DNA of 64,000 bases from Mangifera indica (GCF_011075055.1 NC_058143.1:18240930-18304929); one strand, 5' to 3'; positions 49,228-61,855 are shown, counted from the stretch's first letter. Notes: generated from the letters alone by a model not told the origin. Made by a program: numbers and translations.

Positions 49228-49329
49228 CAGTAGGCGAGGCTGTTGCCACCTGCAATTTCGTGCTACACACATGCAAATCATCGTCAAATAATGGACCTGA
49301 ATATAACTCGCAAGATAATATTGTCTAAT

Positions 49330-49640
49330 TGTTAGGCCCCGGATAAAGCATAAATATTTAGAAATGGAGGACAAAGCAAAAAGATGCAGATAAGACAGTG
49401 AGTAGCTGATGAATAAGGCAAGAGGTAGCTGTGGAAGAAGACAAGTAGCTGATGAATAAAGCAGGAAAGTTAATAAGATGGCATAGGGGTTTAGAAAAGA
49501 AAATAAGAGAAAGGCATTCGGTTGTTGATTAAGTTCATTGTAAGCAAAGAAGTCCTGCAAGCATTGTAACAAAGAGCGTAACGCCTTGTTAACGAAATCA
49601 ATGACTGAAATTACCTTTCTTTCAATAGGATTGATTTCTT
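49330..49640 (+). repeat. possible solo-LTR-like sequence just after the SULTR3 gene
   Basis: It begins tgttaggccccgg right after the original stop. It contains a direct repeat of agtagctgatgaataa (about 49403 and 49445) and ends in a LTR-like 'attgtaacaaagagcg...tttctttcaatagg'. The other border and a target duplication were not found. It may simply be the 3' untranslated region. Confidence 0.3.
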
Positions 49641-49799
49641 TTTTTTTTCTCAGAATTGTGTGTCCATCTTACATTGCTGATATGATTAATGAAAGAGAAA
49701 GAATGAGATTATTTTCAAGGTGATATTGTTATTTGTAAGTCTTAAACTTATGTACCGCTCACATTTAAACTATAATCAAAAGCTAATAGGATTAGAATT

Positions 49800-50868
49800 T
49801 TTTTTGAAGTGTTTGATTTAATTAATGAATTTTGTTATTTGCTAAAGTCATGGTTTTAAATTTTGGGTTGAATTTATCGATTTAACTAGTTAAAAAAACT
49901 CGCAGAAGTCTGACAGATTAAGTGTTGATTATTTGACTATATTGAATTGAGTTTCAATTAAAAAACTCGTGTCAAATCATGATTGAATTACCATTTTACG
50001 GTCAAAATAAGTTATTGAAAATGATAAAAACAACGCCAAGAGAAGTTGAATCATCGGGAGGGGCTTTCCAGGAGGATAATCAGTGGCAAAGGTTTATTTC
50101 TAGCTCACTTTTTTATACTCTTCTTATAAATTATCACATTGGTCTTTACACAAAATGAAAATGATAAAATCATCCCTAAGTATAAATTAATTTGACCTTA
50201 AACAAAAATAATTTGACAAAACCACCTATAAACATTTTACTGATCCAGCTAGTTAGACCAATGATTGACTTGGATTGGGCCTTTAAGTAGGTCAAAGTCC
50301 AAGTCGAATATTAAAACTAAAATTAGATTTGAATCAAGTCAAACTCAAACATAAAACTAACTTGAGTTCAACTCAAATTTTAAATGATCAGTTCGAATTT
50401 GATTTTAAGCTCCTTTGAATTAGTCGAAGATGTTATTGAAGGTGTCATCACAGGTCAGTGATAGATAAAATAGTGTTACCGATTGGATAAATAATATCAT
50501 TAAAGAGAATTCAAATCGAACTCAAACATAACTACCAAACTGAAACTACAATTCAAATTCAGTTTGAATCGAGTCAACTATTAATTCAAGTTGAGATGAC
50601 TAAGTGTAAATTTAACTCTAATTAAAAACATTACCTAGGGCAATAATCAGGTGAGCCTAGTATCGTTAGCTTTGAGCTCGATTGGGTTCATACAAAACTC
50701 GAGCTTGACAAGTTCTGGGGTTGCAAGCTCAAGCATAATCTAATAACTTGTAATAATTTATTAATATTATATCCGAGCCAAGTCACAAGTTTATTGAGTC
50801 AAACAATAAAAAATTAGAGCTCGAATTGACACAAGATGCTTGCAACTTGACTCATTTACAGCTCTAGA
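49800..50868. repeat. decayed DNA-element sequence with GAATTCAAAYYGAACTC-type repeats
   Basis: Repeated short motifs of caaactcaaat/gagttcgaatt type run through this interval. The right edge (gactcatttacagctctag), reversed, reads ctagagctgtaaatgagtc, a common hAT-type terminus in plants. The left end was not located. Confidence 0.35.
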
Positions 50869-50869
50869 G

Positions 50870-51180
50870 ACGACAATGTGACTTCAATCAGCCCAGCAAG
50901 GGGTACAACGACATCAGACAGGATCAAAAAAAAGGGTGAGACTTGTTTCAAACGTTCAATTATTGGCGATGTAGGATCTCGCTGTCTGATCCAGGCGGGG
51001 GGGCTGGTGGGTAAGGCCCGCTCTAAAGGGCAAGTGCAGACGAAGGCTATAGGGTCCCCCCCGTTGCCACTCTTAGAAGTTACATCCGACCATTGGAAAT
51101 TTACCGTAGCTTTGCTCATCCCCAAATCTTCCCTAGAGTCCACCAAACTGAATCTATTTGCCACCCGTTTCATATGATCT
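50870..51180. other. GC-richer island with open frames on both strands
   Basis: Base composition is clearly richer in G+C than the surroundings, and both strands are open for about 100 codons (50878-51177 plus, 51173-50856 minus). Neither product is recognised. It may be an organellar DNA insertion or a retroposed fragment. Confidence 0.35.
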
Positions 51181-51715
51181 TTTAATCATTGACGATAAAT
51201 GCCCAGAAAATTGGGTCCCCAGATCAGAGCAATAATACAATACTCATACTAGGCAGGAAATCAATCATCAATCAAATTTTGCAAGAAAAAGATAACACAG
51301 GTTGAGGTCCAAAATCACCCATCCCGATCATTCTCTGCATAACATTTCAAGACAGTATTCTGGAGCATTAATGTAGTACGCCAACAAGTGGCCAAGTGAG
51401 TAGCACACAACTTCAATAATTTAAAAAGGGGCCAACTCCCTTGACCCAAAAAAAAAATACAGGAAGCAAATGTACAATAATGTCTGCAAAATGTAATTAC
51501 TCATTAGCCCAGCAAAAAGTCCAGAAGTGAGCGCAGGGATGGTAGGCTAAGAGACCAGTTTTCATCAAAATTAATGCATCCTTGAGAACTTGCACACCTA
51601 ATCAAGGCAAAAGCAGGCACTCCAATGTTTACCACTGTATTTGACAATATAACTCTCCTAGCAAAGTCTGCCAACCATTTTCCTCTGTTAGGTACCCAAC
51701 TAATGGAAATGGCTA

Positions 51716-54700
51716 CTACAAACTGGGAAGCTTCTCTTTGAATATACGTGGAAGCACTTCATGAGCACTGATGTCCAAAATCTCCGGATCCCTGAAAAGG
51801 ATCTGCCAGTTTAGGTTTCATTGATTTCCATATAAAATAAATTGCCACAAAGATGGAGCAATAATTTTATGACGAGACCAGTATTATAACACAGTTTTGT
51901 TTGATCTAATATTCAAGTTCTAAGGAGGTGAATGTTATGAGAAGATGCCAGGATACTAGGATTTTTAACATATATACACAAGGAGCCAATCTCCATCACT
52001 ACTGAAATTAAAATCTAAGTGTACTAGGATGTTGTTTACGTTTCATTGAAAAGAAAATAAATTGCCATAAAAAATGAGCTGTTACTGTTATCATGAGGCA
52101 ACTATTCAAATAACAAGGTTTTGTTTGATATATCATTGACGTACTATAAAGGTGAATGGAATAAGCAGAAGCTGGCAAACTAGGATTTTTTAACATATAT
52201 GTGCAACAAGTCGTTCTAAATCACTACTGAAAATGAAATCTACTAGTAGCTTCAACCACTATAATGTATATTTTCCTCTCTATGATTTAAAGGGGTCATC
52301 ACGCAGTTTGAGACCGACAGGAAAAGGAACCTTGACAAGAGGGGTCATATATTAAAATTTCCAGAAAATATATTTAAAAAAAAGTAATAAACACTCAACA
52401 GGCCAGTTAATCCATTCCATTCAGTCTAATCTAAGCACACAGCAGTTAGCCAATTACTGAAGTAAAAGAAGTTTCTCTATTGTCCCCTGTATTAAGATAT
52501 TATCAATATGAGAGTTGTAATACTATGATTTCGCAAGGCAGGTTGGTAGGTTTTATGTACTAGTTTTCAGATTTTCACCTTCAAATAAACTCCAGGCCGC
52601 CAGAAAACTTGGATTTAAAGTTGACTGACAAAAAGGAAACTCTTAAAAAGAAGGATTATGTGCATATGAGGGAGTAAGAGACAGACCTGCAAAATACTTG
52701 CCCCTTTTCATTGGAACTAGGTATAAACCATAGTTTTCGCACAAGGGGTGACTCAAATTGAACAAAGAAACCGTCATGTAGACCATGTTTCCACTTTCTT
52801 GATCCTTGACCTTTCCAAACCTGCCAAGACATTACATCATTGATATCTTCTCCTAGAACCACTTTCCACTTCTCAACTGGAAAGAGTAGTTACATAATAA
52901 ATATACAAGGGTTTTGGAGAATGTGAAAACCGGTCAGAATCATTCAAAGCTGAATATAAAAACAGCATACTTGAATCCATTTGAAATGAAACAACTGATT
53001 AAATATAAACATACTTGCAGTCACCTAGATATAATTCTTTGGCAAAGTTTATATAAGCAAATTTAAGTTTTTTCTTTGCTTCAGAATATATTTGAGTATT
53101 TACACATATTGGAACTGGATTGCAGAGCACAATTTAAGACCCACATTCCAACCCCAATTGAAAAATAGATTAGTACAAGCAAAATTAAAAAACTGTTTGC
53201 ACAAGTGTTGGTGGTAATCTGGGTAGTAGCTCCCACATTAATTGGCAGGACCGATAAAAAACATTGCATATAAATAACTGATATCAACAGTATGGAACAA
53301 TAAGGAAGCATTTATATATCTACAAATTAAACCTCATGTTTCCTGAGACACATTCACATTGACAAGTATCTGCATTTTTATTAGCAATAAGTTACATTGC
53401 CATAAAGAATGTAAATCCTCTTCCAGTCAAAAAGACTCTTACACACCAAAACTAATAAGAAGATCAGATATGTTACCTGAGGGTAAGATATAATGCTTTT
53501 TGGTGCCACTAGGCAAGCTGCGGTAGAGAAAGAATCCTCAGCATACTGCCTTAGAAATGAAAAACAACTGCTGTGTGTATGGGGTGACTCAAAGGCCTGG
53601 TACAACAGAAAAGGATTTATAAAAGCAGAACAAAAACAAAAACCAAAAAATAAACTTTTTTCCAATCAAATTTCAAAAGAAAATACAAAATTGTACAAAC
53701 TGAAATTGATGGACCAAATCATAACATGATTATGTTAAAATAATATGCTCAATAACAAAATAATACTTCGGAGAATTTAATTTATGCATTTAAACACAAC
53801 AACAGTCAGAAAGAGCCAGAGAGAGGTTATGAAGCCACATAAATTAATAAGGTCACATGAAAAATTAAAAAAGAGAAAGCTATCCAGAAAAAACAAGCAC
53901 AGGCAGAAACGTTTGTACCTTATCAATATTGACAACTGGAGCATACTTCTCAGTGTCTGTCTTCTCTTTATCAAGAAGGAAATAGACTCTAGCGTCCACT
54001 TTAGATGTTTCATGCCAAGACTTAACAGCTGTCTCCATTGTCCCAACAAGAAAAGAAAAGACGTCCTTCCAAGATTCTTCAGATCCAGACTTCTCAGACT
54101 GCAAACAGGAAGAGCAACTTAATCCTCCTTACTAGGAAATGCTCAAAACAATTCTCTGAGGGTAAAATTGCATTACACAGTTCAGATAATCAGCAGACTT
54201 TCTGCTTGCAAGGAGGAAATATGGATTAATAGACATCCAGATATTATTATGATGAATTACCCTCAGGAAATATGTCTTACATGGTCAAAAAAGGCTGTCT
54301 ATACATAGATGTGGGTGTATGCAGTGTAGTGCAAACTATGATTAGATGTAATAAAATATAAGACAACTATGACTCTTGGCTTTAGAAGATACACCCACCA
54401 TTTCGGATTTCAAGGCATCCAAATGCTTCGCCATGTCAACATTTGATCTCATGTTCTCAACTTCTTGGGCTCGTTGTTTGTCTTTTGCCAATTGGGAAAT
54501 CCTCTTGATCTTTCTTGATACTTCTGCACTCTGTGGATTGTATTGCAAAGCTGTCTGAAAAGCATTTATGGCCTACAATATGTGAAAAGAAAAGACATTA
54601 CCAACATGAAACAAAATCAAGTGCTTTTGGCCAGAAGGCCATCAAACAACTAAAAGGAGGAAGGAGAAAATTATTTTAAAAAAATACATCATCGTATTGC

Positions 54701-56024
54701 TCCATGGCCTCCAATATGCATCCTTTTCTGAAATAACCCTGGAGGTGCATCCAAATAATACTTGTTATGAAAGAGCTTAGAAGAACCAAATACAATGAAT
54801 ATGGATCAAGAGACAGACACCTTTTCCCACTGGGGGTTCAATTTTATTGTCATCTCTGCATCAGCGAGTGCTTTGCTAAGCTTAACTAGTTGTAGAAATG
54901 CTGCAGCTCGGTTGCTGACAAACAATAAAACATCATAATGGAGGAGATGCATTAGTTCAAAAATTAGAAATCATGCACTATGTGGCTGAAGTAAAGCTAA
55001 GGAAGAACTTACTGAATGAAAAATATATAACAGTTGATTCTATGTTAACAAACTAAGTAGTTCAAGTGTCAAGCATAAATTTAAACAACACATATAACAA
55101 CTGATGAAAGGGAACTTGCCCAAATTATCATCATAATAAGAGATCTAGAAATATTTGATAACTCAAATTCACCCATATAATCAGATAATTAATCGTGGCA
55201 AAACTATAAATATGAGCACGATATATCTATTAAACAATTAGAAAATGAAGATCTGCGTAGTTTGTTCAACAAGCAACTCAATTTTGGTCAACATATAATT
55301 GAACCAATTTTAACCCAATCACAAATTTAAGTCAAATCCACCATTAGTTTTCTTCAGGACTTGATTCACGTCTCAACTCATTAAAACAAGGTCTCTTAGA
55401 AAACAAAGTGCACTTCATAGATATATTTCATCCTGTTCAATAAGCGATTCTAAACGAATTTTTTTAATCATGCTATGACCTAAATCATTTGTCATTTCAG
55501 TCTTTGAGAGAATCTACAATATCATTTAGCATGGAAACTAAGCTAAATATGAAACTCAAAGCAACCAAGGAAGCTGATTAGTCACAATCCAAAATAAGGT
55601 AAATTAAATTCTAACCGTAGCACGCTTACAATTTCGTATAAGTAAATATAGGTAGTTCATCATTAGCTCGCTACCATGAACATTTTGGTACAGGACTGTT
55701 GTACTTGGAGAATGCGTGTTTTAGTGAGTTTAAAAATCTCTTAGGCATTAGGAATAGAATGTATTCTTGGCCTTCACCGGATATACTTTATACACTCTAT
55801 TTCACACTCATTTCGGAAATAACCATAGAAAAGAGCTTGAAGGAGAAATAAAAAAGGGAACAGAAAAGAAAATAGAAACTAAAAAAAGAAAACCTGTAAA
55901 GAGTGGGATTAGATGGGTCTTGCTTGATGGCCTGAGTGTAAAGAGCAGCTGCTTTGAGGTAGTTGCCGGCTTTGAAGAACTCGTTACCTTTATCTTTCAA
56001 TGAAATCTCCTCTGCTTCCGCCAT
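51716..56024 (-). CDS. TPR3: TPR protein, TPR3-like co-chaperone
   Basis: Eight exons: 56024-55894, 54914-54821, 54738-54688, 54572-54399, 54098-53919, 53596-53477, 52820-52687 and 51791-51716. They give 319 residues, all junctions in frame. Residues ~9-116 form three TPR units (KDKGNEFFKAGNYLKAAALY; SNRAAAFLQLVKLSKALADA; GYFRKGCILEAMEQYDDAI). A basic/acidic helix follows (KRISQLAKDKQRAQEVENMR). A C-terminal domain ends the protein (MFSFLVGTMETAVKSWHET-like, then VWKGQGSRKWK and SPLVRKLWFIPS). The sequence closely resembles what I know of Arabidopsis TPR3, a clamp-type TPR protein able to bind Hsp90 or Hsp70 tails. The first intron (979 bases) is longest. It is divergent from RPC9, with ~1 kb between. 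Confidence 0.9.
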
Positions 56025-56042
56025 AGTGAAGCTGTTTAATTG

Positions 56043-56051
56043 CTAGGGTTT
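56043..56051 (-). promoter_or_regulatory. telo-box AAACCCTAG in the TPR3-like leader
   Basis: AAACCCTAG on the minus strand lies 19 bases upstream of the ATG. Telo-boxes mark many growth-linked plant promoters and leaders. Confidence 0.45.
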
Positions 56052-56296
56052 ATGGGAGATCTTTGCACTTCGGAGTATTCACAGGCAGACGAAGGCTTCC
56101 TTTGAGATTTGATCTACCACCAACTTTTCAGCGTGATAAAGTGACGAATTTCTTCGAATTTTATATCTAATTAGTTTAATTAAAAATTAAAAATATCTTA
56201 TGGTTTCTTTAAGTGAACTATCACAACAGAGCCGTTGCAAGAAATAAAATTATTTCATTTTAACGTAATTAAAAGTTTATATATATATTCAATAAA

Positions 56297-56433
56297 ATTA
56301 TATTTATTTATTTTAAATATATAAAAATATACATAATGATATATATTATATGATTAAATTATTTTAAATTAAATATAATATAATATATATAAATATATAA
56401 TTATTTATATATTTAAAATAAATAAATATAATA
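56297..56433. repeat. perfect 29-base inverted repeat, AT-rich stem-loop
   Basis: Bases 56297-56325 are the exact reverse complement of 56405-56433, separated by 79 bases. The loop holds 'atgatatatattatatgatt', the core seen in other hairpins in the window. It sits between the divergent TPR3-like and RPC9 genes. Confidence 0.8.
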
Positions 56434-57051
56434 TATATATTTTATGAAAACTTTCTGGGCTTTTATCATTTACTCATTTAGGTTTTAATGTTAATATATG
56501 ATATATAATTTAGTGATTTTGATTAGATCCACCAGAGCAACATCACTACCGACCACCACCTGCAGAATCCCCAGTAAGCCCTTCAACACTTGAATCATTC
56601 GTAATTCGCGGGAAATTTACTTGGCACTCAGCAGGACAAATATTGGGTCTTCTAAGAAAATTGGGATCACCCGCCTTCGATTTGAAGAACCACAACATCT
56701 CTTCTCGGATTTATTTCGACCTTCTGTTGGGAGTCTTTCTGTGTGTATCTGTTTTTTCTTTATTTATATATTTATTTTTCATATCTCTCTTTACCCTGCT
56801 GGGTTCTTGATGTGTTTGTCAGTTTTAGCAATTCTTCATTGTTAATGTCTGTTAACGTACTAGCATCTTTAAGCATCGATACGGTGCAGAACCTTTTCAT
56901 TTATTTGATGCAGTGCAAATGCTCGACGAAATTCCTCACTTAACTTTTGCTCTCCATGTAAACGACAGAGCAATTTGGCGGACAACCGTTTTTAACAGAT
57001 TGAAGAGCATTAGTATTTGCGGCTAATTCGACGCGATCTTCTTTCAAGGGA

Positions 57052-58371
57052 ATGAAGATGTAAGCACTTGTAATCTTATCTGGTCATTCATCAGCTATTG
57101 TTGTCTTTAGTTTAGCAAGCGAATTCATTGTCCAAACGAGTGGAGTCTCTATAATAACATATTGTTTCCACCTTTTATTTATTTATTTTTGGGTAAAATC
57201 AATAAGTTTGCTCCTGATGTTTCTGATATTAATCATCTAGTAAACTGTATTGAGCGTTTTGCAGATTGGAAGGCAATGCAGGTGCACTTACAAATTTTGA
57301 AGTGCTTGATTTTCTACGATCTAGGGGCGCTTCAAAGGACCCAACTCGAGTTCTTGTTCCAGTGGCACCGTCTGAGTTCAAGGTTGTATTTTTTTTCTTA
57401 CTGATTATATTGTTTCTCATTTTTTTATTACTATTATTTGTCTTTAGCATGCATTTATAGCTTATTTTCTTGCTTTTGCTAAAGGTTTATGATTATTTGG
57501 TGGAGAGTGTTGCTTGCAATCAAACAAGAGAGAATGTTAATGAATTTTTGGAGCAGTGTAAAAAGTTCAAACTTGCAAAAGCTGAGATGCTGAATATTAT
57601 TAACATTCGACCATCCTCTTTAGTCGAAATAGACTCGGTATATTTCTAATCTTTCTATATTAGCAAATACTCAATCTGCTGTTGAAATTATTAAAGTGCA
57701 CATTTCACCATGATTGTTAATGCTTCCTGTTATTGATAATATGTCACAGTGTAGCTTTAGGATATAGAGTATATATACCTCTGGATGTTTTTCATGTAAA
57801 TTTATTATCTTCATCCAAGAGAGCAAGTGGGATTTATGTGCATCATTAACAACATAAGTATTTTTTATGTTTCATGTAGGTTTTATTAAATTCCGAAGAA
57901 ATTTAATGTTGACATGTCGGTCTAGGCTAAGGTTTTCTTTTTTGTTCTGAGTGTAATGACCAAGGATGCATTTAGGAAGACCCTTTTCGTTATTTTACTG
58001 AGACAACTTATATCTTCTTTCACATTCATAGCCTTGTGTTTTGTCAAAGAAATGCATTTTATGCCATAAATTATAAAATGTTGTTTCACACTTTGCAGAT
58101 TATAGAGCAATCCGACACTCGTTTTGATGAAGAGCAACTACAAGAGTTAATAGACCTGGTTGTAACATTGCTTCCACCTCATCCAAACCAAACAAACATT
58201 CAAGAAGGGACAAATGAGAATGAACAAGGAACTGCAGAAGGGACCAAAGAGAATGAAAAAGGAACTACAGAAGAGACTAATGAAGGAACTGCAGAAGGGC
58301 CTAATGAGATTGAACAAGGAACTGCAGAAGGGGATTTGGTTGGTGAAGATCAAAAAGGGACAGCAGATTGA
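57052..58371 (+). CDS. RPC9: RNA polymerase III subunit RPC9 (C17/CRCP homologue) with extended acidic tail
   Basis: Exons 57052-57059, 57265-57382, 57485-57637 and 58099-58371 give 183 residues. The protein starts MKILEGNAGALTNFEVLDFL, the conserved RPC9 start, which fixes the tiny 8-base first coding exon (ATGAAGAT). Residues ~12-100 give RSRGASKDPTRV, YDYLVESVACNQTRE and FKLAKAEMLNIINIRPSSLVEI, the HRDC-like Rpb4/RPC9 fold. RPC9 pairs with RPC8 to form the Pol III stalk used in initiation at tRNA and 5S genes. Beyond residue ~125 the usual short acidic end is replaced by ~55 residues made of 11-residue EGTNENEQGTA-type repeats, longer than typical homologues. Confidence 0.92.
58204..58326 (+). 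repeat. in-frame 33-base minisatellite in RPC9
   Basis: Four consecutive units begin GAAGGG or GAAGAG: 58204-58236, 58237-58269, 58270-58293 (a 24-base shortened unit) and 58294-58326. A partial fifth follows. All lengths are multiples of three. Confidence 0.9.
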
Positions 58372-61085
58372 AATTGTTGATGAAGAAACAAGAGAATGCG
58401 AAAAAATGGATGCCAGCTTTGCCATATCTCCCTGACCGTTTAACAAGAAACTTATCACAATCAACATTGTTTTGAACATCATGGAAACAGAGGTACGCAG
58501 GTAAACTAGCATTACAAACTTGGTAAATTTGGAAACTTAGGATTTCTCTAAATATTAGGTCTTATTTGAATATAATTTTAGTTTATTATTTTTATATGTT
58601 ATGATATTTGGTTTAGATCGAAGTGATCAAATAGGAAGTGACTTTTTTTTTTAATTCTCAATTGGGTTAATTCAAATGGTTAGGAATAATCTCATTGCAG
58701 ATGTTTTATTGATTCAATCCTATCCTCCATACATGATATACTCACAAAATTTATCTAAATCTTGTTAAATTATAATTGGATGGCTTTAAATTGTTATATT
58801 GATTGATTTGTTTGAAGAGATAAAAACTTTGCCAATATTAGTTAAATCCAAATCAATGTATAAGATTAAATAACTAATTACAGACATCATACCAATATAA
58901 ATAATGTATTATGATCAATGACCCTTTTGACGAAAATTAGGTCTTTTTTGGTTTATAACCCACAATTGCATTCAGCCTTCACTACCTTTCATATTTGAGT
59001 TCATTTTGGAGCCACCAGACCCATTCCTTTCTCACCCTCTTTGTCAACTTGTCTCACCAAAACCAGAAATTAATTATTACTCGTAAATTTCATGCATTAT
59101 TTATTCAAAATTTATAATATGAAAATTTATATAAGTCAGATCAGGTGGTGGGTGTGGGTCTGTTGTGATTTTGATTTGAAGAGACACTCGAACAAGACAT
59201 CATATGGGAACTGGCGTTCCTATTCCCTCAGAAACATCGTCCCCCTTTAGTGTTAAACACCAAGTAGGGCCCTTTTTAAAGTGCTTTTGTCAAGCCTTTT
59301 TCTTTTTCACAGTCGCTTTTTATTTTTTTACTTTCCTTTTGTAATATAAGGAACATTTGCACGTGTAAACTGTCAGAACACAGTGTTCAACCTCAAACGT
59401 AAAAGACAAGAAAAATTCACCATGCCCCCTTGTGTAATCCTTTTTTTGTTGTCTCGGGACTCTGCTTCTTCTTCTGCTTCTACCGAGTTGAAGTTGAAAG
59501 CAATTTAGAGAGGGAATATAATTGTCAATAATTGTTTTTATGTTGTACAAATTAAGGTTGTATTTGTAAATCGATGTACTTTATTTTTCACACATGTTAT
59601 AGTATTTGACTTAAAAGGGTGAAAATAACTATATAGACTTTTATGGGAATGATCGGAAGTATTTTCCCAGAAATGTCTTTCATTTTAAGCATTTCTCGTG
59701 GAAGTGTCAGTAAAGGTTGGTATGATTTAAGATTTCCAATACCATTGGGGTCTAGTTGTTACATCTTTAAAGTTTAAGGGACAAAGGAAAAAGTTATTTA
59801 TTACGGTTGACTAGGATGGAGTTGGGGCCGTGAAAATATACATCCAAATGTGTACTTTATACTGCGTAATATAAAGTTTCAAAAGTTACACATTCAATTA
59901 CAAAATGAATGTCGTGTAACTAATACTAGTGTGTTGGACAGGAAATGTATTTTATGCCCAAATAGTTTAAGTGATAAAAAAAGAAAATCAAGTGTGAGAG
60001 CATGAATTCAAGCCATTAATAAAATATTAAAATCAAATTTTTAATTTATATGTTGTTAGAAGATGATTACGGGGCGGAGATTTACTTAGTGTGTTGGTTC
60101 AGTCGTAAATATTAGTCTGATTTAAATAAAATTTTTTTTGTTAATTTTTTTTTATTTATCAAAATAATTAAAGAGAATAGTATTATGAGTATACGGATTT
60201 TTATCGAAATGGTAAAACTTATGGTACTTTGTATGATATGGGAAATGGAATCTCAATGACCAAGAAGCAACAGTACAAACAACAACTACTGTTGTGCTTC
60301 AAAACAGCAATAATGTAGTGAGGCTGTGGGGTCTTTTATTCACTTATTCAAATTTTATATCATATAAAAAAACCCAGAAATATATACATGAAAACCACAT
60401 TGGAAATCGAATAGAGATCCTGAAACCAACATTCCACCTGCCTATAAAGATTGAAAACGCAGAGATTCTTCTGCCATGCAACAATGGGTAGCAGTTTTAC
60501 CCCTTTTTGTGCTTTGTTACCGAACAAACGAGATAATTTCATTTTAAAATATTCACAGCTTTTAAGGAAGATATCATCAGTCTCTTTACATAATATTATA
60601 TGATTAGGTTTGTTGGTTGAAATGCAAGCACAAATTGTTAGTTTAATTATTCTAATTAGAGACAAAGACAATTTAATAATGATTCCTTAATCCCGACATA
60701 TAATCTATCACATCCCCACTTTGCCTTGTGTAATTTCATTGACATTGGTGAATATACGTACACTAAAAAATTTCTTTTCACATACACCATTGTCTTGTCA
60801 TTGTTGAAGACAAACAACCCCTTAGGCCATTTTCTTCATCTGCAACTGCGACAGACCAGTGTTCATTACTTACTATGATTAGACTATGAAGGGAAAGGGA
60901 GAGGAAAATAAGCAGTTAATATTATCAATGCTTGTACCAGTACTGCATAAATCAAACCCTGAGCTTGAAACATTAAGATTACGAATTTGGGTACTCTTAT
61001 GGCGGAATCTGTGTACGTGCCTGCTTAAAACTTTTAATGTCAGTAGAATTTAACAACGCCAGAGAAGGAAGAAAAGAGAAAGAAC
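58372..61085. other. intergenic, no gene recognised
   Basis: 3' region of RPC9 followed by AT-rich DNA. Short ORFs near 59320-59550 and 60360-60671 have no recognisable product. Confidence 0.45.
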
Positions 61086-61088
61086 CAG

Positions 61089-61090
<2 letters not shown>

Positions 61091-61126
<36 letters not shown>
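61091..61126. repeat. (AT)18 microsatellite
   Basis: An uninterrupted AT dinucleotide array, about 350 bases downstream of the EPFL gene stop. Confidence 0.9.
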
Positions 61127-61130
<4 letters not shown>

Positions 61131-61472
61131 CAGATAACATAACTTGCACTTTTGTATAAAAGGGCACATTTTAATTACAGCCTTTAGTTCCAATCTGTCT
61201 CCATTATTAACAAACTTGCGTTACTGCAAGAAAAAGAGGGAGAGAGAGAGAAAGATAATGGAGACAGATCTTCTTGGTAATCTAACTCACGAGGGACTAA
61301 CATTCCCAAGGTTCCATGCTGTCTCCTCACAGAGAAAGCAAAATCATAATCATAATAACAACAATACGCTAATATTATAAGCATCCATTAAAGCAAGTTA
61401 CAGAGAGTTAAATAACTAATATTATATATATTTGATGAGAGGAAGTCTGTATTTTGAATTATGTCTTGTGTT

Positions 61473-61855
61473 TTAGGGAATGAAGAGCTTGTTGCCACAC
61501 TTGCAACGCCAAGCTTCAGGGTAGTACTCTAATGGCATAGTCATACCAGGCTGAATGGGCACGTGAACCGGTTTACAAGGAGAACAATTTCCACACTTGG
61601 ATCTACACGTGGGTGGTGAAGAACCAGGACCACTGAGTCGCTTCTGAGCCTGCACACCTCCCTCCAACCACTCTGAGTTGGAACCTCCGCTACCTGAAAC
61701 GTAACATCAAGCCTTTAATGAGTACTACTGTTGTGTGAGCGAAATTTGCAAAGAGAAGGTCACTAGCTAGCTCACTCACCCAGTTGAGTTAGTAAAAAGA
61801 AGAGAAATGTAAAGGCAGTGAGAGATGGCAGGTGGCTCTCGTGGTGGCGCCGCAT
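61473..61855 (-). CDS. EPFL: EPIDERMAL PATTERNING FACTOR-like secreted peptide (EPFL4/5/6 type)
   Basis: Exons 61855-61780 and 61693-61473 (phase 1) give a 98-residue precursor, normal for the family. Residues ~9-25 are the signal core (LTAFTFLFFLLTQL). A short acidic linker leads to QAQKRLSGPGS. The mature cysteine knot has Cys55, 59, 62, 65, 89 and 91 in TCRSKCGNCSPC...WRCKCGNKLF. The loop VHVPIQPGMTMPLEYYPEAW matches the EPFL4/5/6 (CHALLAH) group rather than the stomatal EPF1/2 or STOMAGEN. These peptides signal from the stem endodermis or other inner tissue to ERECTA-family receptor kinases to control growth and patterning. The frame is intact. The subgroup among 4, 5 and 6 is not settled. 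Confidence 0.93.

Noticed and set aside
58147..58512. 121-codon Ser/Phe/Cys-rich minus-strand ORF
   Set aside because: It is a shadow of the RPC9 minisatellite.
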